Shown in pieces: positions 14,782 to 24,886 of a stretch of 26,189 bases of DNA. Made by a program: the position numbers and the translations under genes. How positions within the stretch are numbered: the stretch's first letter is position 1; each line of letters begins with the position of its first letter. Source of the DNA: an uncultured Peptoniphilus sp. (GTDB lineage: Bacteria > Bacillota > Clostridia > Tissierellales > Peptoniphilaceae); contig CABTZF010000024.1 of NCBI GenBank assembly GCA_902489255.1, forward strand, positions 1 to 26,189. The letters run 5' to 3'. The notes below the pieces were generated by a model. It was not told where the DNA came from, ran no database searches, and was given only the letters and a program-made list of their open reading frames with translations.

Positions 14782-17163
14782 ATGTTAGTACCTATTAAGT
14801 GGCTAAAAGATTATATAAACATAGATGAAGATATAAAAAAAATTGCTGATAAATTATCCGATTCAGGTTCTCATGTAGAGTCAATTACCATGAGAGGAGA
14901 AGGCATTAAAGGAGTTTATACTGCAAAAATAAATGAAATTAAAAAACATCCCAATGCCGATAAGCTTCTTATTTGTAGAGTTAGTTTAAAAGATAAGGAC
15001 TTACAAATTGTTACAGGGGCAAAGAATATTTATGAGGGAGCTATAGTTCCTGTTGCTGTTGATGGATCAAAACTTGCCAAGGGCATAGAAATAAAGACTG
15101 GAGACCTTAGGGGCGTAGAATCACAAGGCATGATGTGTTCACTTGAAGAATTGGGCTTTGATATTTCTGTTATACCAAAGGAAGCCAGAAATGGGATTTT
15201 TATTTTTCCCAAGGATACAGAAATTGGAAAAGATGCAGCAGAGGTTCTGGACTTAAATGAACCTGTAATTGAATTTGAAATAACACCAAATAGGCCGGAT
15301 TGTTTGTCGATTATTGGAATGGCTTTAGAAACTGCTGCAACTTTTGACACTAAAATTAAAAGGCCTTCAACAGAAGTAAAAAATCCCATGGTAGATATTG
15401 ACAAGTATTTAGAGGGAATTGAAATAAAAACTCCAAATTGTTACAGGTATTATTCCAGGGTACTTACGGATATAAAAATAGGACCATCACCCTTGTGGAT
15501 GCAAAATTATTTAATGGCAGCAGGAGTAAGACCTATATCAAATATTGTAGATTTAACCAACTTTATTATGTTGGAATATGGAATTCCTATGCATGCCTTT
15601 GATTTAGATTCTCTGCAAAATAAAAAAATAGTAGTAAGAGAAGCTAAAAATGGGGAAAGTATAAAAACACTTGACGGCAAAGTTAGGGATTTAGCTGAAG
15701 GTGACATATTAATAACCGACGGTCAAGAAATAATTGGACTCGGTGGAATAATGGGCGGGTTTGATTCTGAAATAAGTGAAAATACAAAGAATGTTTTAAT
15801 TGAAGGTGCTTCATTTAACGGTGACAATATTAGAAAAACTTCTAAAAGACTTAACTTGCGTTCGGAGGCATCAGGAAGGTTTGAAAAGGGACTTGATCCC
15901 AATATCTGTGAAACTTCAGTTAATAGGATGTGTCATTTGGCGGAAACCTTGGGAATTGGAAAAGTATGTAGAGGCCACAAGGATAATTATAAAGATAAAA
16001 AGGATAAAAAGGTAATTAAACTAGGCAAAGAAAAATTAAACAATCTTATGGGCATGAATTTATCTGTTAATGAGATTGCAAAAATTCTGGAAAGATTAGA
16101 AATAAAATGCCAAATTGAAGGAGATATTATCACCGCTACAGTTCCGACTTTCAGAGGAGATATAAATATTGCTGAAGACTTGATAGAAGAAGTTTCGAGA
16201 ATTTACGGATATGCAAACATAAAACCTAAAGCCTTGAGGGGAGAATTATCTGTAGGTTCACGCCCACACCATAGAGAAATTGAAATGAAGATAAAAAGTT
16301 TTTTGACAGGTCTTGGCTATAATGAATTCATGACTTATTCTTTTGTAAGTCCTACAATTTTTGACAAATTGAATATAGAGGCGGACAATCCAATTAGAGA
16401 TACTTTGAATATCTTAAATCCCCTTGGAGAAGATTATTCAATTATGAGACCTACAATAATACCTTCAATGATTGATGCTCTGGCAAAAAATGCTGCAAGG
16501 GCAAACGAAAATGTTGCAGGTTTTGAAATTGGGAATACTTTTTTCAAATCCGAAGGTGAATTACCTGAAGAAAAATTAAAATTAGTCATGGGATTTTATG
16601 ATATTGGAGATTTTTATTTTCTAAAAGAAAGCATAGAAAAAACATTATGGACTGTAGGTTTATCAGGATTTGAATATGAAACAGTTAAAAAGCCCTATCT
16701 TCATCCTGGTAGATGTGCCGGAATTTACTATAAGGGTAAGTGCATAGGTGAGCTTGGGGAAGTTCATCCAAGCGTATTAAAGAACTATTCTCTTAAGAAG
16801 AGGGTTTATATTGCAGAGCTGGATTTTGATTTTATTTGTGATAATTCAATTAATAATTATATATTTAAAGACTTACCCAAATATCCATCAATAAAGAGAG
16901 ACTTTGCATTTATAATGGACAGAGATATTGAAGCGGCAAGGATAGAAAAGATAGCAAGCGATAAAAGCGGAAATTTATTAGAATCTTTCAAGGTGTTTGA
17001 CATATACCAAGGGAATAATATAGAAGAAGGCAAAAAGTCTCTTGCATTTTCTTTAGTATTTAGAGCTGGGGATAGGACTTTAACTGATGATGATGTCAAT
17101 AAAATATCTTCAGAAGTAATTGAAGCGATAGAAAACGATTTGGGTGCTGTTTTAAGAAGTTAG
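14782..17163 (+). CDS. pheT: Phenylalanyl-tRNA synthetase beta subunit
   Basis: Large subunit (793 aa, normal length) of phenylalanyl-tRNA synthetase. Domains in order: EMAP/Myf-type tRNA-binding domain (about 39-150, with KHPNADKLLICRV), B3/B4 editing domain (about 205-390, containing NIVDLTNFIMLEYG and the hydrolysis of Tyr-tRNA-Phe), B5 domain (about 400-470), a class II-like core without catalytic motifs (about 480-680), and the C-terminal ferredoxin-fold anticodon-binding domain (about 700-793, KYPSIKRDFAFIMDRDI). AGGAGG directly before the ATG. The stop codon TAG forms part of the ribosome site of zapA. Confidence 0.97.
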   Translation: MLVPIKWLKDYINIDEDIKKIADKLSDSGSHVESITMRGEGIKGVYTAKINEIKKHPNADKLLICRVSLKDKDLQIVTGAKNIYEGAIVPVAVDGSKLAKGIEIKTGDLRGVESQGMMCSLEELGFDISVIPKEARNGIFIFPKDTEIGKDAAEVLDLNEPVIEFEITPNRPDCLSIIGMALETAATFDTKIKRPSTEVKNPMVDIDKYLEGIEIKTPNCYRYYSRVLTDIKIGPSPLWMQNYLMAAGVRPISNIVDLTNFIMLEYGIPMHAFDLDSLQNKKIVVREAKNGESIKTLDGKVRDLAEGDILITDGQEIIGLGGIMGGFDSEISENTKNVLIEGASFNGDNIRKTSKRLNLRSEASGRFEKGLDPNICETSVNRMCHLAETLGIGKVCRGHKDNYKDKKDKKVIKLGKEKLNNLMGMNLSVNEIAKILERLEIKCQIEGDIITATVPTFRGDINIAEDLIEEVSRIYGYANIKPKALRGELSVGSRPHHREIEMKIKSFLTGLGYNEFMTYSFVSPTIFDKLNIEADNPIRDTLNILNPLGEDYSIMRPTIIPSMIDALAKNAARANENVAGFEIGNTFFKSEGELPEEKLKLVMGFYDIGDFYFLKESIEKTLWTVGLSGFEYETVKKPYLHPGRCAGIYYKGKCIGELGEVHPSVLKNYSLKKRVYIAELDFDFICDNSINNYIFKDLPKYPSIKRDFAFIMDRDIEAARIEKIASDKSGNLLESFKVFDIYQGNNIEEGKKSLAFSLVFRAGDRTLTDDDVNKISSEVIEAIENDLGAVLRS

Positions 17164-17171
17164 GAGGTTTT

Positions 17172-17717
17172 ATGTCAAAACGTGTAGAAATAAGAATTAA
17201 AGACATGAAATTTTTTGTTGTAGGCGAAGATGATGCGAGTTATATTAAAAGTCTAGCCGGACAATTAAATTCTAGAATTTCCAATATGGAAAGATCAAAC
17301 TATAGGCTTAATCTATTAGAAGCAACAATTCTTGCAAGTTTAAATATTCTTGATGAGTTGGAAAAAGAAAAAAAGTCCACCGCGGATTTAAAAAATACCA
17401 GTGATGATAAGGCTCAAGTTCTTGAAAAAATTGAAGAACTCAGCAATCTAAAAAAGAAAATAGAAGAAATCTCTAAGGACTACAAAAAAACAACTAATGA
17501 ATTAGAAGATTTGCGAAAAAAATTCAATAGGTCAAATGAAGAGTTAAAGGATAAGGTTACGGATAATTTTGCCAAGAATGATAAAATTAAGGCATTAAAG
17601 GCTGAAGTAACTGAATTACAAGAAGAAAATTCTAATCTAAGAAATAAAAATCAAGAAGCTCAAAAGAAAATAATTGATTTATCAAGAGAACTTGAAAGTT
17701 TATATGATGAAAAATAG
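17172..17717 (+). CDS. zapA: Cell division protein ZapA with extended coiled coil
   Basis: Predicted FtsZ-ring-associated protein of 181 aa. Residues 1-95 match the ZapA domain (KRVEIRIKDMKFFVVGEDD, then YIKSLAGQLNSRI and the helix AIL-SLNILDELEK). The rest (about 60-178) is a long Lys/Glu-rich coiled coil, which makes it roughly twice the size of B. subtilis ZapA. This longer form next to pheT is common in clostridia. In known cases ZapA dimers or tetramers cross-link FtsZ protofilaments. AGGAGG overlaps the pheT stop. Its 3' end overlaps the start of the U32 gene in another frame. Confidence 0.88.
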   Translation: MSKRVEIRIKDMKFFVVGEDDASYIKSLAGQLNSRISNMERSNYRLNLLEATILASLNILDELEKEKKSTADLKNTSDDKAQVLEKIEELSNLKKKIEEISKDYKKTTNELEDLRKKFNRSNEELKDKVTDNFAKNDKIKALKAEVTELQEENSNLRNKNQEAQKKIIDLSRELESLYDEK

Positions 17718-20034
17718 TTATGAAATTTTGGCACCCGCAGGTAATTATGATACACTAGTTGCAGCAATATCGGCAGGTGCCGATGCACTTTATTTGGGTG
17801 GTCAAAAATTTTCGGCAAGGGCAAAGGCAAATAACTTTACGTTAGATGAAATTAAAAGAGCTGTTGATTATGCACATCTGCATGATAAAAAAATTTTTGT
17901 AACCATAAATATCTTAATTAGCGACGAAGAATTATTTGAGGCTCTAGAGTTTGTAAAAAATTTATATTCATTAAATGTAGATGCACTTATAGTCCAAGAT
18001 TTAGGGTTGGCATGGATAATAAAAAAAGAATTTCCTGATTTTGAACTTCATGCATCAACGCAAATGACCATTAATAATTACTACGGAGCTAAATTTTTAA
18101 AAAAATTAGGTTTTAAAAGAGTTGTCTTAGCTAGAGAAACATCATTAAATGAGTTAAAACTTATTAAAAATAACTTAGATCTTGAAATAGAAACATTTAT
18201 ACATGGAGCTTTGTGCGTTTCATATTCCGGGCAATGCCTAATGTCATCTATGATCGGCGGTAAATCAGGTAACAGAGGAGAATGCAGAGGACCTTGCAGG
18301 AAGTCTTATCGGTTAGTTTCAAAAAATGGCAAGGAAATTTCCAATAGAAAATATTATCTTTCTACAAAAGATTTGAATACTTTAGATACAGTGGGAGAAC
18401 TTTTGCAAAATGGGGCGTATTCATTAAAAATTGAGGGGAGAATGAAAAGCCCTTTTTATGTTTATGAAATTGTAAGTACCTATAAAAAAGCCCTTGATGG
18501 AAAATTAAGAGAAAAAGACAGACAAGATACTTTACAAATATTTAATAGAGGTTTTACCAAGGGCTTATACAAAGGAGATTTTGGTGAAAATTTTATTTCT
18601 CCTGACAGACCTGATAATAGGGGAGTTGAAATAGGAGAAGTTCTAGGCAAACAAAATAAGTCCTATCTGGTAAAATTTTATGAAAACATTGAAGAGGAAG
18701 ACGGTCTTGAATTCCGAGGGGATACAGAATATTTTGGAATAAAAGCGGGTAGAAGTTATGAGAAAAATAAAGAATATAGGATTAGTGTAAAAAAAGATAT
18801 ACATTTTCCGTCAAAAATAAATAGAACTTTTTCATCAAGCTTGCATAAAAAAATCGAGTCCAAAATGAAAGATACTCCTAATTTTAAGAGGGATATTAAT
18901 TTTAAACTAATTGCAAAAAAGGGAGAAAGTGCATATCTGGAAGGTCAAAGTTGTGGCTTTAAGGCAGCCGCTTTTTCTGATGATTACGTAGAAAATTCAA
19001 GAAAAGCCCCATTAACACCTGAAAAAATATATACAAACCTTAATAAACTGGGGGATAGCATATTTGAAATTAAAAATTTTCAAAGTGAAGTTGAAGATGA
19101 TTTATTTTTGAAGACTTCTCAGTTAAACAAAATAAGAAGAGATGTGACAAAAGCATTAGAGGAAAAAATAATACATTTAGACAGGAAAATAATTAAGCCG
19201 GAAATAGGATTTAAAGATTCTTATATTAAAAAGAAAGAAAGCATATACGTAGAACTTTCATCAATTGAGCACTTAAAGTTAATAGGTGATGAAAATGCAA
19301 ATATCATAATAAGATATTATGACTTGGATAAAATTAACCTTAACAATATTAATTATAAAAATATTTTTGTCAAATTGGAAAAGATATATGACACAGAGGA
19401 ACTGGAAAGCATAAAACAAAAGTTAAATGGCTTGAATATAAAGGGCGTTTTTTTAAACAATTTATCACAAATTGAAATCTTGTCAGATTTTAATTTTGAA
19501 AAACACGCAGACATTGGAATGAATGTTTTTAACAGTCTTAATGTAGAATTTTTAAAGCACTGTGGTTTTTCTTCAGTGACCTTATCTCCCGAATTAAATT
19601 TAAGTCAAATTAAAGAGATAGTCTCTAAGGAAGATTTCAATTTAAACATAATCGCCTATGGGAAAATTCCTGTAATGACTATGGAGCATTGTCCATATGC
19701 TCTCATTAAAGGCTGTAAAAGTAACAATTTATGTGGAACTTGTCCATACAATAATTATTTTCTAAGAGATGAAAAAAATATTGATTTTGAAGTGATTAGG
19801 AAAGGGCACATTACAGAAATTTTAAATTCATATCCTATTTTTTTAGATAAAGAGTTGAAAGAATTGAAAGACCTAAATATATCAAAAATAATAATATCAG
19901 ATTCATTTTTAAAGGATGTTTACTCATATTATAAATTAGGCTACAATAAGGAGGATGGGGAAGTCCTTAAGAATAAGATAAAAGAAGTTAATCATTCTTT
20001 AACAAAGGGGCATATTCATAGGGGGATATTATGA
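17704..20034 (+). CDS. U32 family protein, RlhA-like (predicted 23S rRNA hydroxylase)
   Basis: Member of the peptidase U32 family, long form of 776 aa with a C-terminal extension (DUF3656-like). The N-terminal barrel begins EILAPAGNYDTLVAAISAGADALYLGG (7-33). Cysteines 171, 178, 194 and 198 in CVSYSGQC...RGECRGPC are typical; in the related UbiU/UbiV proteins such cysteines hold a [4Fe-4S] cluster. E. coli RlhA (YdcP), which shares this architecture, hydroxylates C2501 of 23S rRNA, so RNA hydroxylation is more likely than collagenase activity. A second cysteine cluster (HCPYALIKGC...CGTCPYN) lies in the C-terminal part. The start is ATG 17704 or 17707, inside zapA (11-14 nt overlap) with only a weak GAAAG ribosome site; a TTG at 17674 is less likely. 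It overlaps mutS2 by 4 nt (ATGA). Confidence 0.85.
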   Translation: MMKNSYEILAPAGNYDTLVAAISAGADALYLGGQKFSARAKANNFTLDEIKRAVDYAHLHDKKIFVTINILISDEELFEALEFVKNLYSLNVDALIVQDLGLAWIIKKEFPDFELHASTQMTINNYYGAKFLKKLGFKRVVLARETSLNELKLIKNNLDLEIETFIHGALCVSYSGQCLMSSMIGGKSGNRGECRGPCRKSYRLVSKNGKEISNRKYYLSTKDLNTLDTVGELLQNGAYSLKIEGRMKSPFYVYEIVSTYKKALDGKLREKDRQDTLQIFNRGFTKGLYKGDFGENFISPDRPDNRGVEIGEVLGKQNKSYLVKFYENIEEEDGLEFRGDTEYFGIKAGRSYEKNKEYRISVKKDIHFPSKINRTFSSSLHKKIESKMKDTPNFKRDINFKLIAKKGESAYLEGQSCGFKAAAFSDDYVENSRKAPLTPEKIYTNLNKLGDSIFEIKNFQSEVEDDLFLKTSQLNKIRRDVTKALEEKIIHLDRKIIKPEIGFKDSYIKKKESIYVELSSIEHLKLIGDENANIIIRYYDLDKINLNNINYKNIFVKLEKIYDTEELESIKQKLNGLNIKGVFLNNLSQIEILSDFNFEKHADIGMNVFNSLNVEFLKHCGFSSVTLSPELNLSQIKEIVSKEDFNLNIIAYGKIPVMTMEHCPYALIKGCKSNNLCGTCPYNNYFLRDEKNIDFEVIRKGHITEILNSYPIFLDKELKELKDLNISKIIISDSFLKDVYSYYKLGYNKEDGEVLKNKIKEVNHSLTKGHIHRGIL

Positions 20035-22397
20035 CTTTTGAAAAAGCTATCAAAACTTTAGAATTAGATAAAATATTAAAGACTTTAAAATCTTTTGCAT
20101 CTTCCGCCATAACCATAGATTATATAGATCAAATAGAAATATCTACAAATTTTGAAGAAATTCAAAAAAGACAGAAAGAAACTTCGGAAGCCGTAAATCT
20201 TTTGATAAAAAAAGGCAACCCGCCCTTATTTGGAATAATGAGTTTAAAAGATACTTTAAAAAGAGCATCTATAGGTGGAGTGCTTAATCCGCAAAATCTA
20301 ATTAATGTTAGCGATTTTTTGAGGGTAGCGAGGTTTTTAAAAAATTATCTAAAAAATGACAGCAAAGATGAGCCTGATATTGATATCAGTATTATTACAA
20401 ATCTAATAGATTCACTTTATATAAATAAAAAACTAGAAGATTCAATTAATCAAAAAATAATATCATCAGACCAGATAGCAGATGATGCATCAAGAAAATT
20501 ACTTTCTATTAGGAGAAGTATTGTAAAACTGCAAGGATCATTAAGGGATAAATTAGAAAAAATTTTGCAAAGCCATAAAGATTATCTTCAAGATTCTATT
20601 ATTACAATGCGTGAAGGCAGGTATGTAATTCCGGTAAAAAATGAAAACAAATCAAAGGTAAAGGGGCTTGTGCACGATATGTCCGGGTCCGGGCAGACAG
20701 TGTATATTGAACCGTTGGAAATCGTCAATGCCAATAATGAAATTAAAACACTAAAAATAGAAGAAAAAGAAGAAATAGAAAAAATACTGAAAGAACTATC
20801 AGAAGAGGTTGGCGAATTTGCAACATTAATAGAAGCAAATGAATTAATTCTAAAGGAATTGGATTTTATATTTGCCAAAGGGAAACTTTCGTTAGAGATG
20901 GGAGCCTTTCAACCAAAATTAAATAAAAGAAGGTATATAAATTTAAAAAATGCCTACCATCCACTTTTAGATAAAAAAACTGCAGTGCCTATTGATATAT
21001 ATATTGGGGATAAGTTTACTTCTTTGATAATTACAGGACCCAATACAGGGGGAAAAACTGTAACGTTAAAGACATTGGGGCTTTTGCTGCTTATGGTTCA
21101 GTATGGTTTACATATACCGGCTGAAGATAGTTCAGAAGTTGGAGTATTTGAAAAACTTTTTGCGGATATTGGAGATGAACAGTCTATAGAACAAAATCTT
21201 TCAACCTTTTCATCACATATGACAAATATTGTAAATATAATCAATGAAGTTGATGAAAATTCCCTTGTTTTATTTGACGAGTTAGGAGCCGGTACAGATC
21301 CTACAGAAGGTGCGGCTCTGGCTAGAGCAATTATGGATTTTATGTTAAAACGTAAAATAAGATGTTTATCAACAACCCATTACAATCAGCTAAAAATATA
21401 TGCCTTAACAACTGAAGGTGTACAAAATGCATCAATGGAATTTAATATTAATACTCTGTCGCCCACTTACAAGTTACTAATCGGTTTGCCGGGTAAATCT
21501 AATGCATTCGAAATATCTAAAAGATTAGGCCTAACTGAAAAAATAATAGATGAGGCAAGAAGATTAATTTCAAAAGAAAATATAGAGTTTGAAAAAGTTC
21601 TGGCTTCTATAGAAGAAGATAGGGCAAAGGCTAGAGAAGAAAAAGGAATAATAGAAAATTATAAGTTAGATTTACAAAAACAAAATATAAGACTTGAAAA
21701 AGAATTAAAGAAAGTTGAAGCTTCTAAAGAAAAAATAATAAAAGAAGCAAAAGATGAAGCTAAGCGTATTCTTTTATCAACTAAAGAAAATGTTGATTTG
21801 ATAATTGATCAAATAAATGACATTAAAAAAGAACTTACAAGTGACCAGGCACGGCGTTTACAAGAATCTGGAGATTTATTGAGAGAAAGCTTAAAAAAAG
21901 TTAGAGAAGATAGGGACTTAGTGATTGAAAGATCTAAAAATCCGGTTGATAAAATTAAAGTTGGGGATAAGGTTAGAACAAGCTTTGGAACTGTAGCAAC
22001 AATTTTAGATTTACCAGATAACCGTGGAAATGTTTATGTTCAAGCCGGAGTCATAAAAATGAAAGTACCCAAAGACTCATTAACTAAAGTTAATGAAGAT
22101 GAAGAAAAATCCAAAATAAGGATGGGTAATATTATACGGGCAAAAGCCCAAGTTGTAAAAAGTGAAATTGATTTAAGAGGAAAAACCTTTGAAGAGTCAA
22201 GAGATCTTGTTGATAAATATCTTGATGATGCTTTTTTGGCGGGTTTAAAAACTGTAAGACTTATACATGGTAAGGGAACAGGGCTTTTAAGAAAAAAAAT
22301 TAGAGAATATCTTAAAAGACATAAAAATGTTAAATCATTTGAAGATGCACCCTTTAACGAAGGCGGAGATGGGGTTACCTGTGTTAATTTAAAGTAA
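20031..22397 (+). CDS. mutS2: MutS2, Smr-domain ribosome-rescue ATPase
   Basis: MutS2 of 788 aa. It has no mismatch-recognition domain; the protein consists of a core/clamp region (1-325), an ABC-type ATPase with Walker A GPNTGGKT (336-343) and Walker B LVLFDELGAGTD (Asp416, Glu417), a long coiled coil (about 515-650), a KOW-like segment (KVGDKVRTSFGTVA) and a C-terminal Smr domain (709-788) with DLRG at 714-717 and HGKGTG at 746-751, the nuclease-type motifs. In B. subtilis MutS2 splits collided ribosomes; in other species it suppresses recombination. Its ATG overlaps the stop of the U32 gene (ATGA), so both are coupled. The neighbour U32 gene also acts on the ribosome if the RlhA call is right. 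Confidence 0.95.
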   Translation: MTFEKAIKTLELDKILKTLKSFASSAITIDYIDQIEISTNFEEIQKRQKETSEAVNLLIKKGNPPLFGIMSLKDTLKRASIGGVLNPQNLINVSDFLRVARFLKNYLKNDSKDEPDIDISIITNLIDSLYINKKLEDSINQKIISSDQIADDASRKLLSIRRSIVKLQGSLRDKLEKILQSHKDYLQDSIITMREGRYVIPVKNENKSKVKGLVHDMSGSGQTVYIEPLEIVNANNEIKTLKIEEKEEIEKILKELSEEVGEFATLIEANELILKELDFIFAKGKLSLEMGAFQPKLNKRRYINLKNAYHPLLDKKTAVPIDIYIGDKFTSLIITGPNTGGKTVTLKTLGLLLLMVQYGLHIPAEDSSEVGVFEKLFADIGDEQSIEQNLSTFSSHMTNIVNIINEVDENSLVLFDELGAGTDPTEGAALARAIMDFMLKRKIRCLSTTHYNQLKIYALTTEGVQNASMEFNINTLSPTYKLLIGLPGKSNAFEISKRLGLTEKIIDEARRLISKENIEFEKVLASIEEDRAKAREEKGIIENYKLDLQKQNIRLEKELKKVEASKEKIIKEAKDEAKRILLSTKENVDLIIDQINDIKKELTSDQARRLQESGDLLRESLKKVREDRDLVIERSKNPVDKIKVGDKVRTSFGTVATILDLPDNRGNVYVQAGVIKMKVPKDSLTKVNEDEEKSKIRMGNIIRAKAQVVKSEIDLRGKTFEESRDLVDKYLDDAFLAGLKTVRLIHGKGTGLLRKKIREYLKRHKNVKSFEDAPFNEGGDGVTCVNLK

Positions 22398-22406
22398 GGA
22401 GATAGT

Positions 22407-24116
22407 ATGATTAATTTTAAAGAAGAAATAGTTAATATTTTAGATGAAAACATTGAAAGTTTAAATAAGGAAGAAATTGAAAGAATGATTGAAATTCCAC
22501 CTGATTATAAAATGGGAGACTATGCCTTTCCGGTTTTTTCCCTAGCAAAAATCTATAAAAAAAGTCCTGCTCTTATAGCAAAAGATTTGGCTGCAAATAT
22601 AAAATCTAAATATTTTGATAAAATTGAAAACAAGAATGCCTATCTTAATTTTTTTATAAATAAAGAAATTTTAACAGCAGAAGTCTTAAAGGAAAGTATT
22701 GAAAAAAAAGAAAATTACGGAAAGAGTAAAATTGGCAATGGAAAAAATGCAGTAGTCGAATATTCATCAACAAATATTGCAAAGCCTTTCCACATTGGGC
22801 ACATAAGATCAACAGTTATAGGTGATTCAATAAAAAGGATTTACAAGTTTTTGGGCTATAATACCATAGCTATAAATCATTTGGGAGATTATGGAACACA
22901 ATTCGGAATGCTTATATATGCCTATAAAAAATGGGGCGATAAGAAAAAAATTGAAGCTAATCCCATTGATGAATTATTAAAGCTTTATGTAGAGGTAAAC
23001 AAATTAGCAGAAGAAGATCCTAAGGTAAAAGATGGATGCAGGTATTGGTTTAAAGAACTTGAAGATGGAAATGAGGAAGCGGTTGAAATTTGGAAGTGGT
23101 TTAAAGAAGTTTCCTTAAAAGAGTTTAACAGAGTATATAAAATGCTTGATATTGAATTTGATTCATATAATGGAGAAAGTTTCTATTCTGATAAAATGCC
23201 TGAATTAATTGAAGATTTAAGAAGTAGAAATATTCTTGAAGAATCCGAAGGAGCAGAAATTATCAATCTAGATGAATATGATTTGCCACCTGCGATAGTT
23301 GTAAAAAGCGATGGTACAACAATTTATCTTACAAGAGACTTGGCTGCAGCGAAATTCAGACATGAAAATTATAAGCCCTTCAGAAGTATATATGTTGTAG
23401 GTTCTCAACAAAGCCTTCATTTTAAACAGTTGAAAGCATCACTCAAAAAGGCGGGCTTTGATTGGTATGACGAAATTATTCACGTACCTTTTGGAATGGT
23501 TTCTCTTGAAGAAGGAACCCTATCAACAAGGAAAGGCAAAGTTGTATATTTGGAAGATGTTTTAAATAGATCCATTGACAAAGTGTGTGAAATTTTAAAT
23601 GAAAGAGAGAAAGAAAAAGGAGAAAAGCTTGAAAATAAAGAAGAACTCTCTAAAATAGTCGGAATTGGAGCGATAAAATTTCAAGAACTTTTCAACCAAA
23701 GAATAAAAGATTATGTATTTAATTGGGACAAGACCTTGTCATTTGAAGGAGAAAGTGGACCTTATGTTCAATATGTTCACGCTAGAATTTGTTCATTGTT
23801 AAGAAAGGGAAATTTTTCCTTGGACAGTAAATTTGATTTTACAAGCTTAAAAGGAGAAGAAGAAATTGACATCTTAAGAAATCTTTATAATTTCACTAAT
23901 GTTGTCATTGATGCAAGCAATAAATATGAACCCTATTTAATAACAAGATATATAGTTGACTTAGCTAAAAAATTCAATAAATTTTATACTCAAAGACCCA
24001 TTCTTGTAGAGAATGAAATAATAAAAAATACAAGATTACTTCTATGTTATAGCGTAAAGAACGTAATAGGGGAGGGTTTATATTTATTGGGTATTAAAGC
24101 ACCTGAAAAAATGTAG
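22407..24116 (+). CDS. argS: Arginyl-tRNA synthetase
   Basis: Class I synthetase (569 aa) that charges tRNA-Arg. The N-terminal additional domain (1-105) is followed by the catalytic Rossmann fold with VEYSSTNIAKPFHIGH (117-132), where HIGH is exact at 129-132, and by FGMVSLEEGTLSTRKGK (362-378), the KMSK loop in the degenerate form usual for ArgRS. The C-terminal DALR anticodon-binding domain (about 455-569) has the expected YVQYVHARICSLLRK stretch. AAGGAGAT upstream of the ATG; start supported by the MINFKEEI N-terminus. It sits 9 nt after mutS2 and 11 nt before a membrane protein gene. Confidence 0.97.
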   Translation: MINFKEEIVNILDENIESLNKEEIERMIEIPPDYKMGDYAFPVFSLAKIYKKSPALIAKDLAANIKSKYFDKIENKNAYLNFFINKEILTAEVLKESIEKKENYGKSKIGNGKNAVVEYSSTNIAKPFHIGHIRSTVIGDSIKRIYKFLGYNTIAINHLGDYGTQFGMLIYAYKKWGDKKKIEANPIDELLKLYVEVNKLAEEDPKVKDGCRYWFKELEDGNEEAVEIWKWFKEVSLKEFNRVYKMLDIEFDSYNGESFYSDKMPELIEDLRSRNILEESEGAEIINLDEYDLPPAIVVKSDGTTIYLTRDLAAAKFRHENYKPFRSIYVVGSQQSLHFKQLKASLKKAGFDWYDEIIHVPFGMVSLEEGTLSTRKGKVVYLEDVLNRSIDKVCEILNEREKEKGEKLENKEELSKIVGIGAIKFQELFNQRIKDYVFNWDKTLSFEGESGPYVQYVHARICSLLRKGNFSLDSKFDFTSLKGEEEIDILRNLYNFTNVVIDASNKYEPYLITRYIVDLAKKFNKFYTQRPILVENEIIKNTRLLLCYSVKNVIGEGLYLLGIKAPEKM

Positions 24117-24127
24117 AGGAGTAATTT

Positions 24128-24886
24128 ATGAATATTTTTGAAGATTTAATATTAGTGTATAAAAAAACAAGTAAAGAAACTTTTAATAACATCAGTAAAA
24201 ATCCGGTATTTTTATTAGTCCCAATATTTTTTGGAGCCTTATATCAATTGGTGGTGAATTTATTTTCAATTTATATAGGTCCCATGCTTGGAGTTTTAGC
24301 AGGATTTTTAACGCCTATTATATTTTCAATGATATTATCAAGCTATTTTTCCCTATGTAGTGACCTTATCTTTTACAATAGGCTTAACTTTAGTAATTTT
24401 ACAAAGAGATTTACTGAGTATGCAAATTCTGTATATTCTGTTTATTTTATACTGATATTAATATCGTGGATAAGTCCAATACTTGGCAATTCATTTGCTA
24501 TGAATTTTTTGATATCCATACTTTTGACAGCTCTTTTTAATCCAATTGCAGAAGAAATTTATATTGGAAATCAAGTTTATACAAGTGCCTATATAAAAAG
24601 TTTAGAATTTTTAAAAGAGAATGCCATATTATGGTTTCCGCCATTTATTATTTATATGTTAATTTTAAAACTATTAGGTTTTACTATTTCAACAACCCTA
24701 TTAATGTCAAATATTATTGACATTCCATTAGGTAATTTCAATATGTCCCCTTTAATGGGAACGAACAATATAAAGTCACTATTGGCTCTAATTATAACAG
24801 GCGTGTATGCCATTTTTAGGGGAAATTTATTCAGAATATTAAATAATTCAAGCAGAAGGAAAAGAACCTACATGGGAGATTTATAA
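24128..24886 (+). CDS. Uncharacterised polytopic membrane protein
   Basis: Family not recognised. The 252-aa protein has a short amphipathic N-terminus (FEDLILVYKKTSKETFNNISKNP) and about six hydrophobic segments near 26-48, 53-77, 103-122, 125-147, 166-185 and 215-233. It ends in a basic tail (RGNLFRIL, then SSRRKRTYMG), which by the positive-inside rule is probably cytoplasmic. No catalytic motif or transporter signature is visible. AGGAG precedes the ATG, and the stop overlaps the next start by one base (TAATG), so it is probably made together with the TPR protein that follows. An assembly or stress-sensing role for the pair is only a guess. Confidence 0.75.
   Translation: MNIFEDLILVYKKTSKETFNNISKNPVFLLVPIFFGALYQLVVNLFSIYIGPMLGVLAGFLTPIIFSMILSSYFSLCSDLIFYNRLNFSNFTKRFTEYANSVYSVYFILILISWISPILGNSFAMNFLISILLTALFNPIAEEIYIGNQVYTSAYIKSLEFLKENAILWFPPFIIYMLILKLLGFTISTTLLMSNIIDIPLGNFNMSPLMGTNNIKSLLALIITGVYAIFRGNLFRILNNSSRRKRTYMGDL

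Noticed and set aside
15800..16015. A 71-aa frame inside pheT on the + strand
   Set aside because: It lies fully within pheT in another frame, has no ribosome site and encodes no recognisable domain.
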